Shown here in pieces: positions 9,936 to 18,838 of a DNA stretch of 64,000 nucleotides (position 1 is the stretch's first letter; each line of letters opens with the position of its first letter). The position numbers and the translations under genes are program-made. The notes below the pieces were generated by a model. That model saw only the letters and a program-made list of their open reading frames with translations, had not been told where the DNA came from and did not search any database. Origin of the DNA: Xanthomonas sp. (GTDB lineage: Bacteria; Pseudomonadota; Gammaproteobacteria; Xanthomonadales; Xanthomonadaceae); NCBI GenBank assembly GCA_018262705.1, contig JADFDQ010000006.1:84062-148061 (forward strand), in the 5' to 3' direction.

Positions 9936-10184
9936 TTAACGGGCCTTGTTTGACGACTTTTTAGGCGTGTCAGGCACGAATTCAACCAAATCTTCCAGCT
10001 TGCAGTGGAAGTACCGACACAGTGTGTCCAGCGTGTCCGTGCGCATCACCGCCCCAGGCTTGAGCATCCGCGACAGCGTGATCCGCCCAACACCAGTGAC
10101 CTCGGAAATTTCCAGAAGGGTGATTCGGCGACTTTCGTGGAACTCCTTCTCTGCGATGCACTCTTTGAGCTTGAATCTGATCAT
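9936..10184 (-). CDS. XRE/Cro-type HTH transcriptional regulator
   Basis: A small 82-residue protein with a lambda-repressor-like helix-turn-helix: LLEISEVTGVGRITLSRMLK (about residues 23-42), then DTLDTLCRYFHCKLEDLVEF, the usual Cro/C1 C-terminal helices. It closely resembles small phage- and island-encoded repressors. The ATG at 10184 has a strong ribosome site, GGAGGT, seven bases upstream. It is divergent from the excisionase-like gene at 10318, and the 133-bp gap between them has a clear inverted repeat (10265-10282), so it probably represses its own or the neighbouring promoter. The gap has lower GC than its surroundings, consistent with a mobile origin. Confidence 0.8.
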   Translation of the reverse strand: MIRFKLKECIAEKEFHESRRITLLEISEVTGVGRITLSRMLKPGAVMRTDTLDTLCRYFHCKLEDLVEFVPDTPKKSSNKAR

Positions 10185-10264
10185 TCTGCACCTCCATTCG
10201 TATCTACAAGTATATAGAAATAGCCGTTTTTTGGTTCTTTGATTCTCGTGTGATATAACGGTAT

Positions 10265-10282
10265 TGAATCACGGATGATTCA
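10265..10282. promoter_or_regulatory. candidate operator for the XRE regulator
   Basis: TGAATCA-CGGA-TGATTCA is a perfect 7-bp inverted repeat with a 4-base spacer. It sits between the divergent XRE gene and the excisionase-like gene, 36 bp before the latter's start. A dyad here is the expected form of a dimeric repressor operator; binding is inferred. Confidence 0.5.
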
Positions 10283-10317
10283 CACAATCGCATCAACCAC
10301 ACGACAGGAATCCAAGC

Positions 10318-10557
10318 ATGAACCAGACGTACCTTACGACAGAAGAGCTCGCAGGCAAGATCAAGTACGACCCTCGCACGATCCGCGAGCGGCTGATGAA
10401 CTCGGTGCTGCTCGAACACCGCCACTACATCCGTCCGTTCGGCGGCAGGAAGATCCTTTTCATCTGGGAAACGATTGAAGAGGACATGCGGGCGAGCAAC
10501 GACGACGCCCCGCATACCAACATCCCGATGTCCAACGGACGCGTTTGCAATGGCTAA
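10318..10557 (+). CDS. small excisionase-like DNA-binding protein
   Basis: A 79-residue protein starting MNQTYLTTEELAGKIKYDPR. The pattern (LTTEELA..IKYDPRTIRERL, then a basic turn ending IRPFGGRKILFIWETIEEDM) is that of winged-helix excisionases and AlpA-like proteins of integrative elements. AGGA lies about eight bases before the ATG. It ends 8 bp inside the truncated integrase that follows, the usual xis-int overlap. Excisionase would bend DNA near the arm sites and steer the integrase to excision; with the integrase broken it has probably lost its partner. Confidence 0.65.
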   Translation: MNQTYLTTEELAGKIKYDPRTIRERLMNSVLLEHRHYIRPFGGRKILFIWETIEEDMRASNDDAPHTNIPMSNGRVCNG

Positions 10558-10627
10558 CGTGCGGCAACGCGACGGCAAGTTGTTCTTTGACTTCCGTTAT
10601 CAAGGTCATCGCTATCGCAAACAGACA
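10550..10627 (+). pseudogene. tyrosine integrase, N-terminal fragment only
   Basis: The ATG at 10550 overlaps the end of the excisionase-like gene and opens with MANVRQRDGKLFFDFRYQGH, ending in RYRKQT. This is the start of the arm-DNA-binding domain found at the N-terminus of many phage integrases (DUF3596-like). After about 26 codons the reading frame continues to 10735 as unrelated Cys-rich sequence, with no core-binding or catalytic domain. A deletion or recombination has therefore removed more than 300 residues, and the join is near 10625, where the next gene's ATG begins. Confidence 0.65.
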
Positions 10628-10962
10628 TGTCCAACGTGTTGTACCTGCCACAGGCCAACCGACTGTGTCCCGACTGCGGCTGCACGAAAGCCGTCAGTGA
10701 CGCTGCGGCTTGGCGTGATGCCGTCTTGTGGCTGATGCCGGTGGAAACCTGCCTGTGCTGCGGCGATCGCGTGGAAGCCGATGCCCTCTATGCGTCGGAT
10801 GCACCGGAGTCCGGCGTGCTGGGACCCTGCGAGATTTGCGGCGATCAAGACTTGTTGGTGGGTTGTCTGTTCGATCAGCCGGATGGCAAGCGCGACACCC
10901 GTCTGCTTCTGTGCGCCGATTGCGTGGATGACGTCTGCAACGATGCTGGAGAGATCCATTGA
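10627..10962 (+). CDS. Cys-rich small protein with four CxxC pairs, unknown function
   Basis: An open frame of 111 residues with four CxxC motifs (CPDC near residue 14, CLCC near 43, CEIC near 69, CADC near 97). This spacing suggests two zinc ribbons or a double treble-clef fold. It is not assigned to a known family. The ATG at 10627 has no good ribosome site and lies where the integrase fragment stops, so the true gene may have lost its own 5' end. The stop overlaps the TTG start of the next gene, suggesting translational coupling. Codon use is like the chromosome rather than the AT-rich element debris upstream. Confidence 0.5.
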   Translation: MSNVLYLPQANRLCPDCGCTKAVSDAAAWRDAVLWLMPVETCLCCGDRVEADALYASDAPESGVLGPCEICGDQDLLVGCLFDQPDGKRDTRLLLCADCVDDVCNDAGEIH

Positions 10963-11204
10963 ACTGGCGCGCCCTGTGCCTGATGTTCGCAGGCGACTTC
11001 TTCTTGTATTTCTGGCTGGTGCGGCAGACCGACTGGCTGTGCATGCTGCTGTTGACGCCCCAACGCTGGCCGGGTTTTCCCATCCAAGCCCATCTGCTCA
11101 CCGCCTTGGTCGCAAGCCTCGCGGTGGTGCTGTTGTGCCACCGCAAACTTCGTCGCCTTGAGGAAGAGGAGCTGGAGCAAGACGGCAAACTCAAGCGCTT
11201 CTAG
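10959..11204 (+). CDS. small inner-membrane protein, unknown function
   Basis: An 81-residue protein read from TTG at 10959, which overlaps the preceding TGA. Two hydrophobic helices are visible (about residues 5-20 and 43-60), followed by a charged tail CHRKLRRLEEEELEQDGKLK, so the tail probably stays in the cytoplasm. No family is recognised. It pairs with the Cys-rich gene upstream, and umuDC follows after 148 bp. Confidence 0.5.
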   Translation: MNWRALCLMFAGDFFLYFWLVRQTDWLCMLLLTPQRWPGFPIQAHLLTALVASLAVVLLCHRKLRRLEEEELEQDGKLKRF

Positions 11205-11283
11205 TGCGGCCACGGTCTGCGGAAGCTGCCCGGTATCGACACCTGACCGTCCTTTCCTTCCGGCCGCCCCGGCGCTCGGCGAA

Positions 11284-11299
11284 TTAGTATTTATACTAA
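11284..11299. promoter_or_regulatory. LexA (SOS) box upstream of umuDC
   Basis: TTAGTATTTATACTAA is an exact TTAG-N6-TACTA match, the LexA site described for Xylella and Xanthomonas, and nearly palindromic. It lies 54 bp before the umuD ATG. It differs from the enterobacterial CTGT-N8-ACAG box and so also supports the taxonomic placement. Confidence 0.85.
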
Positions 11300-11352
11300 C
11301 CGCCCGCTCACGTCGCAGTCCCTGCGACCGCGCTGCCCGAGGATCGCAGCCC

Positions 11353-11838
11353 ATGGCCGTCATCCCGCTTCCCGCCGCGCCCACGCTGGCCCGTTTCCTC
11401 GGGCCGGTGCGCCCTGCCCCGCGCCTGCATCCATTGCCAGTTGGCGGGGTGCGGGTGGCGCTGGGGTTTCCGTCGCCGGCCGAGGATTTTCAGGACGATG
11501 GCATCGATCTGAATCAGCTTTTGGTGCGCAATCCGCCGGCCACCTTCCTGTACCGGGCCGAAGGCTGGTCGATGCTGCACGCCGGCATCTGCGATGGCGA
11601 CATTCTGCTGGTGGATCGCAGCGTGGCGCCGCAGGACGGCGATGTGGTGATCGCCACCTGGGACGGCAATGCGCCCACCTGCAAGGTGCTGCGCGTCTGC
11701 ATGGATCATCTGGAGCTGCACAGCCGCAACCCGCATGTGCCGCATATCGTGCTGCCGCCCGAGACCGAGGCCGAGGTCTTTGCCGTGGTCGGCGTGGTGC
11801 GGCAGATGCAGCGCAAGCACGGGAAAGTCGGACGCTAG
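11353..11838 (+). CDS. umuD: UmuD-type translesion polymerase V subunit (S24 autoprotease)
   Basis: A 161-residue LexA/UmuD-family protein. After DNA damage, RecA filaments trigger self-cleavage and the processed form joins UmuC to make error-prone polymerase V. The cleavage region ALGFPSPAEDF (about residues 37-47) resembles UmuD CGFPSPAADY with Leu before the Gly. The catalytic Ser is in AEGWSMLHAGI (about residue 75) and the Lys in APTCKVLRV (about 112). The ATG at 11353 has GAGGA upstream and lies 54 bp past the LexA box. umuC starts at the base after its stop codon. Confidence 0.92.
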   Translation: MAVIPLPAAPTLARFLGPVRPAPRLHPLPVGGVRVALGFPSPAEDFQDDGIDLNQLLVRNPPATFLYRAEGWSMLHAGICDGDILLVDRSVAPQDGDVVIATWDGNAPTCKVLRVCMDHLELHSRNPHVPHIVLPPETEAEVFAVVGVVRQMQRKHGKVGR

Positions 11839-13125
11839 ATGTTTGCCCTGATCGACGGCAACAACTTCTACGCCAGCTGCGAACGGGTGTTTCAGCCGGC
11901 GCTACGCGGCAAGCCGCTGATCGTGCTGTCCAACAACGACGGTTGCGCGATTGCCCGAAGCGATGAAGCCAAGGCGCTGGGCATCACCATGGGCCAGCCG
12001 CTGCACGAGATTGCGCCGCGCATCCGCAAAGTGCTCGCCGTGCGTTCGGCCAATTTCACCCTGTACGGCGACATGAGCGCGCGGGTGGGCGCAGTGCTGC
12101 GCGAGTCGGTTGCCCGGATCGAGCCGTACAGCATCGACGAGTCTTTCCTCGACCTGTCGCCGATCCGGGATCGGTTGGAATTTTCCCGCGACCTGCGCGA
12201 GCGCGTGCAGCGCTGGATCGGGATTCCCAACTGCGTCGGCATCGGCCCGACCAAGACCCTGGCCAAGCTCGGCAACTTCGTGGCGAAAAATGCCATCCGC
12301 AAACCGGGCAGCTACCCCGCCGAACTGGGCGGCGTGGCGGATTTGTCGGCGCTGACCAAGGGCGCGTTGGAAGACATTCTGGAAGCCACGCCGGTCAATG
12401 AACTGTGGGGCGTGGGCCGCAAGTGGACGGCGCGCTTGCAGCAGATCGGCGTGCGCACCGCGCTGGATCTGCGCAATGCGCCGCGGGACCGAATTCTGGA
12501 ACGCTTCGGGGTGGTGCTGGCCCGCACCCAGCGCGAGCTGATGGGGATTTCCTGCATCGCGCTGGAAGAGGTTGAAGCCGACCGCCAGCAGATTTTGGTC
12601 AGCCGTTCCTTCGGCAACCGCGTGGACGACCACGCCGCCGTCGGCCAAGCGCTGGCGACCTTCGCCCAGCGTGCCTGCGAAAAATTGCGCAAGCGCGATC
12701 TGGTGGCCGCGGCCGTGGGCGTGTTCGCCCACACCGACACCTTCAAGCCCAGCCTGCCGCAGCACTTCCCCAGCCACACGGCGATGCTGCCGCGTCCGAC
12801 CGCGGACACGCGCCTTGTGCTGGAACGGGTGAGCGAGCTACGGCGCGGACTGCTGCGCCACGGCTGCGCCTACAAGAAGGCCGGCGTGTGGCTGTTCGAC
12901 CTGGCCCGTCCCAGCGCGCTGCAGGGTGACCTGTTCACCCCGGCCACGCAGGGCAACCCGCGCCTGATGGCCACCGTCGACGCCATCAACCGCCGTTTCG
13001 GCCGCAACACGCTGGGCCTTGCCGCCACCGGCTGGCGTGAAGAACCTGATTGGGGCATGCGCCAGCTGCACCTGTCGCCGTGCTACACCACCAAGGCGAG
13101 CGAACTGCCGAAGGTGCGGTGTTGA
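11839..13125 (+). CDS. umuC: Y-family DNA polymerase V catalytic subunit UmuC
   Basis: A 428-residue Y-family polymerase, full length for UmuC (E. coli 422). It inserts bases opposite lesions when activated by UmuD' and RecA. Catalytic acidic motifs are present: LIDGNNFYASCE (residues 4-15), with the metal-binding Asp, and YSIDESFLDLS (about 97-107). A helix-hairpin-helix region (ELWGVGRKW, about 190) and the little-finger domain follow. It begins directly after umuD and ends 123 bp before the convergent recD. SOS control through the LexA box at 11284 is expected. Confidence 0.95.
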   Translation: MFALIDGNNFYASCERVFQPALRGKPLIVLSNNDGCAIARSDEAKALGITMGQPLHEIAPRIRKVLAVRSANFTLYGDMSARVGAVLRESVARIEPYSIDESFLDLSPIRDRLEFSRDLRERVQRWIGIPNCVGIGPTKTLAKLGNFVAKNAIRKPGSYPAELGGVADLSALTKGALEDILEATPVNELWGVGRKWTARLQQIGVRTALDLRNAPRDRILERFGVVLARTQRELMGISCIALEEVEADRQQILVSRSFGNRVDDHAAVGQALATFAQRACEKLRKRDLVAAAVGVFAHTDTFKPSLPQHFPSHTAMLPRPTADTRLVLERVSELRRGLLRHGCAYKKAGVWLFDLARPSALQGDLFTPATQGNPRLMATVDAINRRFGRNTLGLAATGWREEPDWGMRQLHLSPCYTTKASELPKVRC

Positions 13126-13247
13126 GGCCCGGTACCAGTGAGCTGGCCGTGACATCTTTTCCTGTTTCCGTTCTCGCGGCTGGTGCACCTGGCGACGTTC
13201 CCGGTCTGGTATCTGTGGCGCCCCTACCAGCTCGTGATCCGCAACCG

Positions 13248-15167
13248 CTAGCCGCCCGGGGCGGTGCCGCGGTTTCCTGCCGGAGTTCCGATCCTTTCCG
13301 ACAGTTTCCCGTGCCTGTTGGCCGGCGAAGTCAGCGCCTTGTCCACGGATTCCGGCACGCTCCAGAGTTCGATCGACCGTTTGGCGCGCGACAGCGCCGT
13401 GTAGAGCAGCTGGCGCAGCAGCAGGGGCGATGCCGGGTCCGGCGGCAGCAGAACCGCGACGTGGGCATATTCGGAGCCTTGGCTCTTGTGCACGGTCAGC
13501 GCGAAGGCGTCTTCGTGCGTCGGCAGGGTGATCGGGTCGAACAGGCGAACGCCCTGCTCCGTTTCGCCCGACGCCGCTGCTTGCAGCGCGTCGTCCGCGG
13601 CTGCATCGAAGGCGATCCGAAGCACCGTCCGCCCGGCTTCCTCGACCGCGATGCAGATGCCGACATCGCCGTTGTACAGCCGCGCGGCAGGGTCATTACG
13701 GGTCACGATGACGCAGCGGCCCGGATACCACGCACGCCCCTCCCATTCCGACAGGGCCGGCCAGCCGGCGCGCAACCGCGCGGCGATGGCGGCCCCCAGC
13801 TGCTGCGCGCCGAACGGCCCTTCACGCATCGCGCACAGCAATTGCTGGCCGCGCAGAGCGTCCAGCCGTGCCGTCAGCGTGGAGGCATCGGCCGCCACCG
13901 GCAGGTGCACCTGCGCCGCCTCCAGCGCGCGTTGCAGCCGGCGCGTCCAGTCGACGATTCTGGGACGCAGGCCGGCGCGTTCGCCCACCGCATGGACGAC
14001 CGCAGCCGGTCGGCCATCGACCCGGGTCAGCGCCGCCGAGGCGATGGCGCGGTCGAACGCTTCCACGTCGCCCGACTGCACGGCGACATGGACGGGAACC
14101 AGCGCCACATCGGCGCGGAAGCAGTGCGTCAGCCGCACCAGATCGTCGCGTGGATCCGCTTCCAGCGCATTGACGATGTCCATCATGATCGAACCGGTGC
14201 CGACCGAAGTGAGCTGGTCGGCGTCGCCCACCAAAATCAGCACGGCGTCTTCCCGCAGCGCCTCCAGCAAGGCGCGCAGCAGGCCCAGGTCCAGCATCGA
14301 GGCTTCGTCGATCACCACGATGTCGGCGGGCAGCGGTTCTCCCGCATGAAAGCCGAAACCGCCGTGGCGACCGCGGCTGCCCAGCAACCGGTGCACGGTC
14401 GCCGCATCGGCCGCCAGCGCGGCCTGCAGAAACGGCTCCCAGGCTTCGCCAATGGGCCGCTCGCCGGTACGCAGCCGCTGCGCGCCGGCGCGCAACGCCT
14501 GGCTCAACCGCTGCGCCGCTTTTCCGGTGGGCGCGGCGATCCGCAGCTGCGGCAGGCTGCCGGTCCGGGCTCGATGGTCGCGCGCCAATCCCAGCAACAT
14601 GCGCAGCACGGTGGTGGTCTTGCCGGTTCCCGGACCGCCGGTCAGCACCAGCAGTTTCTTGCCGACCCCCTGCACGACGGCGGCGCGCTGTTGCGCTTCT
14701 TCCTCGGTCCAGCTGCCGTTGAACAGGACGCGCAGATCGTCGTCGCTCAACGCGGCGGTCGGGCGCGTTCGGCTTCGGCGACGCTGCGCCAGACGCGCAG
14801 CCACGGCGACTTCCGCGCGGTAGTTGCGCAGCAGGTACAGGTATTCGCCATCCCGCACGAACGGGCGCGTCGGCGCCGGATCGATAGCGGCGTTTGCTAC
14901 CAGCGGACTGGCTTCCAGCGCCTTGCGCTCGTCTTCGGTCAAAGCCGCACGGCCGTTTTCATCGACACGGGAAAACCGCCAGGCCGTGTCGCCGTGACCT
15001 TCGGCCAGGCTGGCCCAGCCACCGGCCAGCGCTGCGGCTTCTCCGCCGCCATGCGCGATTATCCAGCGGTGCACGGCGCGGTCGAGCTCACGCCAGGCTT
15101 CCGGGAGCGCCTTGGCGGAGGCGTCAACGCCGAACCCGAACCTTTCTCCGGCGACGCGCACGTTCAT
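13248..15167 (-). CDS. recD: exodeoxyribonuclease V subunit alpha (RecD helicase)
   Basis: RecD is the 5'-3' motor of RecBCD, which processes double-strand ends and degrades foreign linear DNA. The 639-residue protein (E. coli 608) has Walker A LTGGPGTGKTTT at about residues 175-186, Walker B VVIDEASMLDLGLL at about 290, and the C-terminal superfamily 1 motif ALTVHKSQGSEYAHV at about 555. Its ATG overlaps the recB stop by 4 bp. It is the last gene of recC-recB-recD and converges on umuC. Confidence 0.96.
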   Translation of the reverse strand: MNVRVAGERFGFGVDASAKALPEAWRELDRAVHRWIIAHGGGEAAALAGGWASLAEGHGDTAWRFSRVDENGRAALTEDERKALEASPLVANAAIDPAPTRPFVRDGEYLYLLRNYRAEVAVAARLAQRRRSRTRPTAALSDDDLRVLFNGSWTEEEAQQRAAVVQGVGKKLLVLTGGPGTGKTTTVLRMLLGLARDHRARTGSLPQLRIAAPTGKAAQRLSQALRAGAQRLRTGERPIGEAWEPFLQAALAADAATVHRLLGSRGRHGGFGFHAGEPLPADIVVIDEASMLDLGLLRALLEALREDAVLILVGDADQLTSVGTGSIMMDIVNALEADPRDDLVRLTHCFRADVALVPVHVAVQSGDVEAFDRAIASAALTRVDGRPAAVVHAVGERAGLRPRIVDWTRRLQRALEAAQVHLPVAADASTLTARLDALRGQQLLCAMREGPFGAQQLGAAIAARLRAGWPALSEWEGRAWYPGRCVIVTRNDPAARLYNGDVGICIAVEEAGRTVLRIAFDAAADDALQAAASGETEQGVRLFDPITLPTHEDAFALTVHKSQGSEYAHVAVLLPPDPASPLLLRQLLYTALSRAKRSIELWSVPESVDKALTSPANRHGKLSERIGTPAGNRGTAPGG

Positions 15168-18100
15168 GCCGCCTCCCGCAGCGTCGGGCCCAGCACGGCC
15201 TGCACCGCATCCAGAACCTCGTCATTGAAGCGGTGGTGCCAGACGCCGCACGCCGTTCCGTCCGGCAATTGCAGGCCCACCGCGCGGATGAACAGATACC
15301 AGCAGTCGCCCAGATGCCGATCGCGCCGATACGCCACGCCCAGACGCTCGCGCAGGTAACGCTCGGTGGCGATGGTGTACAGCAATGCCTGGAAGCGGTA
15401 GCGGTCGCCGTGCATCGTTTCTTCCAACTGACCGCCCACATAGCGCCTGAGGTCAGGGCTATCCGCGCTGCCAAGTCGGTTCCCCTTGTAGTCCAGCACG
15501 TGGCATTTGCCTTCATGCTCGAACAACAGATCGATCTTGCCGTTCATCAGCCCTGCCAGGGTCTGGTTTCGCGTCGGCACCAACTGCGGCTCGCCATGCG
15601 CTTCACAGGCTGCGCGCAGCGCTTGCAAGGTGGCGCCATCGAGCAGGTAGTTGAACTCCATTTCGGCGCGCATCCGGTCGCCGGCCAGATCGATCAGCCG
15701 AGGACCATCCGGTTTCCCCAGGGGCGTTTCCACGACCGCCTGCAGACGCTGCGCCAGAAGATCCGGCAAGGGCCTCGCATCGAACCGCACGCCGTTGTCG
15801 CGCAGCGCCCGTTCGATCAGATCCTTCTGTTCAAGCAGGGAAACCCCGGGAAGGCGGTGCTCGAAAATGGCATGCACGGCGTTGCCGAACTCGCGCCCGG
15901 CGATCCACGCCAGACTCGTCAATTCCGGATGCACCAGCGGCTGCGTTGACGCCGGATCGAGGCGTTCGCCGGGTTCCCCGGTTGCAACGCCCGCGTCTTC
16001 AGGAAGATCCGCGTCCGACGATTCCAACGCCAGCTCATCGTCCGCCGCGCGCTCTTCCTCGCCGCCCGGCGCACGCCCGATGCCGAGCGTCGAGAAGCTG
16101 TGGCGCATCGGCAGCGGACCCGACGGTGCCGACGGCAGCGGCCGCGCCGAACGCGCTTCCCCGGTGCCGGTGTCGCCCGCCCAGCGCAGGCCTTCGTGCG
16201 CCTGCCAGCCGGGCTGGCGCAGGATGCCGGGCGTACCGCCATCGCCCTGCTGCCACAGTTTGGACAGCTCCAGCGTATTGAGCGGAACGTCATCATTCCA
16301 CTTCTTCCCGATGCTCACCTGCGGCGACACGCTCCACACGTGGCAGGCATGCACCGCGCGGGTCAGCGCGACGTACAACATCCGGAAGCGTTCTTCGAAT
16401 TCCTGCCGCTTCACGATCTGCCTGGCCTGGTTTTCGACGAGGTATTTGCCGCGACCGTCTTCCGTGGCGAGCAGGCAGACGCCGGTCTCCGCCGGCCTTG
16501 GCCTTTTGTGCTTCCACATCAGCGGCAGGAACACCACGCCGAATTCCAGCCCCTTGCTGACGTGCAGCGTCATCAGCTGCACCCGTTCAGCATCCGACTC
16601 CAGCCTCAGCGCGCGTGCATCGGCGGCATCCTCGTCGTCGGCAAAGCCCTGCATCTGGTCGGCAAACCACGCCATCAGCCGTTCGCCGCCCGCGCCACAA
16701 TCCACCCAAGCCTGCTGCAGCAGTTCGCCGAGGTGGCGCAGGTCGGTCAGGATGCGTTCGCCCTGCACGGTTGCCAGCAGGCGCGGCGCGTGCAGCTCCA
16801 ACAACCTGCCCACGACGGCCAGTGGTCCCCTGGACGCGAGCGCGGCGTGCAGTTCGTGAAAATGCCTGGCGCAGCCGTCCCAGGCGGCGGCATCGTGGCG
16901 CAACTGCTGAATGCCGGCCAGGCTCGCGCCCCACAGCCGGGTTGCCAGCGCGGCGCGAAGGCTGCGCGGATTGTCCGCATGCAGCGCCGCATGCAGGACG
17001 AGGCGCAGCTCGCGGGCGGCATCGGAATCGAACACGCTTTTCAGCGAAGTCACCGCGCAGGGCACGCCGCGGCGCCTGAGCAGATCCGACAATTTGGCGA
17101 TGTGACCGTGATTGGGCAACAGGACGGCGATGTCGCCCGGCCTCAGCGGGGCATCGCCGATCCGGTAGCCGTCTTCGGAAAGCGCCGTGACGATCTGTCC
17201 GGCGCAGGCGCACAGCGCAAGATCTTCCAGATCGGTGGCGCCCTCGGGTGCATCCAGTTCGTGAAACACCAGCGGACGCTGCACCGGCTGCCCCGTCCTT
17301 GCCGAACGCAGCGGCTTGCCATCGCATCTGGAGCTGGCTTGTACGCGCTGGAATTCGATTCCGGCCCCTGCGTCCACGGGCCCCAGCCTGGTTCCGGTGA
17401 TTTCATGGAAGCGGTTGACCGCTTCCACGTAGGCGCGGCTGGAACGGTAGTTGGTGTCCAGCGTCAGTCGCGCGTCCGGCGCCACCGTTTGCTTGGCGCG
17501 TTCGTAGGTCTGGATGTCGCCGCCGCGGAAACGATAGATCGCCTGTTTGGGATCGCCGATCAGCACCAGTCGTCCGCGCCGACCGCGGTCGGGTCCGGTG
17601 TAGATCTCATCGAGGATGCCGTACTGCAGCGGATCGGTGTCCTGGAATTCGTCCACCAGCGCCACCGGCCAGGCGGCATGCAGCGCATCGGCCAACGCGC
17701 GGCGACCGGAACCGTCCGGCTGCAGGGCGACGTGAACGGTTTGCAGAAGCTGATCGAACGTCGATTGATTGGCCGCGTTCAGCCGCGCCTGCATCGCCCG
17801 CTGGCACCAGCGCTGGGCGGCGACGAGGAAACGGCGAAACGCTGCGCGTCCGGCGCGATCGAGATCCAGCACAGGCAACGCCGTCGCGAGCCCCTCCGAG
17901 CACTCCAACAACCTCAGGACATCCGGATCGTTTTGTCCGTCCTTGTTGACGCCGGTCATCGGCCTGGCGTTGCCCAGCACGGCGTGGTGCATGCACAGGA
18001 CATCGCCAAGTTCCCCGTCGGCCGATTCCAATGCATCGGCCAATGCGCTCCATGCTTTCCTGATATTCGATCTCGCGCCCAGCAAACCGGGCCGATTCAG

Positions 18101-18838
18101 GACCGAACGCAGCGTTTCCGCAAATGCGGACGGATCGCCAACGATGCGCCCAATGCCCGCCAGCACCGCTGCTCGCGGCAGGGCTTCCACCGCCACCTCG
18201 GGCCGCATCAGGACCGAGTTGTATTTTTCAAGATCCTTGCGCGTCAGACGCTCGGGCGCGCCATCCTTGTTGCAAATCGCGTGCGCCAGCACCACCAGCT
18301 CGTCTGCCGCATCGCCCTGGGTGACGACTCGCCACAGATCATCCACCAAAGCCCGCTCCAGCGACTTGACGTCGATCAGGCTCCGACCGCGAAACAGCGC
18401 GCCGGCAGCGAACGGATGCTCGGCCAGAATGCGCACGCACAGTGCGTGCAGGGTCGAGATCGGTGCGCTGTCGAACTCGGCCAGAGCGGCCTGCATCCGC
18501 GCCACGTCGGCGGATTTCCTTGCCTCGCCTTCCGCCCAGCGGCGGTGCAGCCATCCGCCGTCGGCGGCCGACTCTGCGCGCTCGCCGGGGGCGGTCGGCT
18601 TATCGGCTTGCGCCAGCGCCCACAGCAGTTTTCCGCGCAAGCGTTCCGACAGCTCCGCCGCCGCTGCCTTGGTGAACGTGCTCACGACGATCTGCCGCGG
18701 CGACAGCCCCTGCTCCAGCAACAGGCGCAGGTACAGCGCGGCAATGGTCCAGGTCTTGCCGGTGCCGGCGCTGGCCTCGACCAGGCTGCGGCCACCCGGC
18801 GCCAGAGGCAGGACGGACCAATCGCGGACCGTGGTCAT
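15164..18838 (-). CDS. recB: exodeoxyribonuclease V subunit beta (RecB)
   Basis: RecB is the 3'-5' helicase and the nuclease of RecBCD and loads RecA after Chi. The 1224-residue protein (E. coli 1180) has Walker A ASAGTGKT at residues 22-29, a UvrD-like motor (LVDEFQDTDPLQYGIL near 395, LMTLHVSKGLEF near 757), and a C-terminal nuclease domain with the GKIDLLFEHEGK ... HVLDYKGNRLG acidic-Lys motif near residues 1098-1122, which binds the catalytic metal. It overlaps recC upstream and recD downstream by 4 bp each (ATGA), so the three subunits are translationally coupled. Confidence 0.97.
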   Translation of the reverse strand: MTTVRDWSVLPLAPGGRSLVEASAGTGKTWTIAALYLRLLLEQGLSPRQIVVSTFTKAAAAELSERLRGKLLWALAQADKPTAPGERAESAADGGWLHRRWAEGEARKSADVARMQAALAEFDSAPISTLHALCVRILAEHPFAAGALFRGRSLIDVKSLERALVDDLWRVVTQGDAADELVVLAHAICNKDGAPERLTRKDLEKYNSVLMRPEVAVEALPRAAVLAGIGRIVGDPSAFAETLRSVLNRPGLLGARSNIRKAWSALADALESADGELGDVLCMHHAVLGNARPMTGVNKDGQNDPDVLRLLECSEGLATALPVLDLDRAGRAAFRRFLVAAQRWCQRAMQARLNAANQSTFDQLLQTVHVALQPDGSGRRALADALHAAWPVALVDEFQDTDPLQYGILDEIYTGPDRGRRGRLVLIGDPKQAIYRFRGGDIQTYERAKQTVAPDARLTLDTNYRSSRAYVEAVNRFHEITGTRLGPVDAGAGIEFQRVQASSRCDGKPLRSARTGQPVQRPLVFHELDAPEGATDLEDLALCACAGQIVTALSEDGYRIGDAPLRPGDIAVLLPNHGHIAKLSDLLRRRGVPCAVTSLKSVFDSDAARELRLVLHAALHADNPRSLRAALATRLWGASLAGIQQLRHDAAAWDGCARHFHELHAALASRGPLAVVGRLLELHAPRLLATVQGERILTDLRHLGELLQQAWVDCGAGGERLMAWFADQMQGFADDEDAADARALRLESDAERVQLMTLHVSKGLEFGVVFLPLMWKHKRPRPAETGVCLLATEDGRGKYLVENQARQIVKRQEFEERFRMLYVALTRAVHACHVWSVSPQVSIGKKWNDDVPLNTLELSKLWQQGDGGTPGILRQPGWQAHEGLRWAGDTGTGEARSARPLPSAPSGPLPMRHSFSTLGIGRAPGGEEERAADDELALESSDADLPEDAGVATGEPGERLDPASTQPLVHPELTSLAWIAGREFGNAVHAIFEHRLPGVSLLEQKDLIERALRDNGVRFDARPLPDLLAQRLQAVVETPLGKPDGPRLIDLAGDRMRAEMEFNYLLDGATLQALRAACEAHGEPQLVPTRNQTLAGLMNGKIDLLFEHEGKCHVLDYKGNRLGSADSPDLRRYVGGQLEETMHGDRYRFQALLYTIATERYLRERLGVAYRRDRHLGDCWYLFIRAVGLQLPDGTACGVWHHRFNDEVLDAVQAVLGPTLREAA

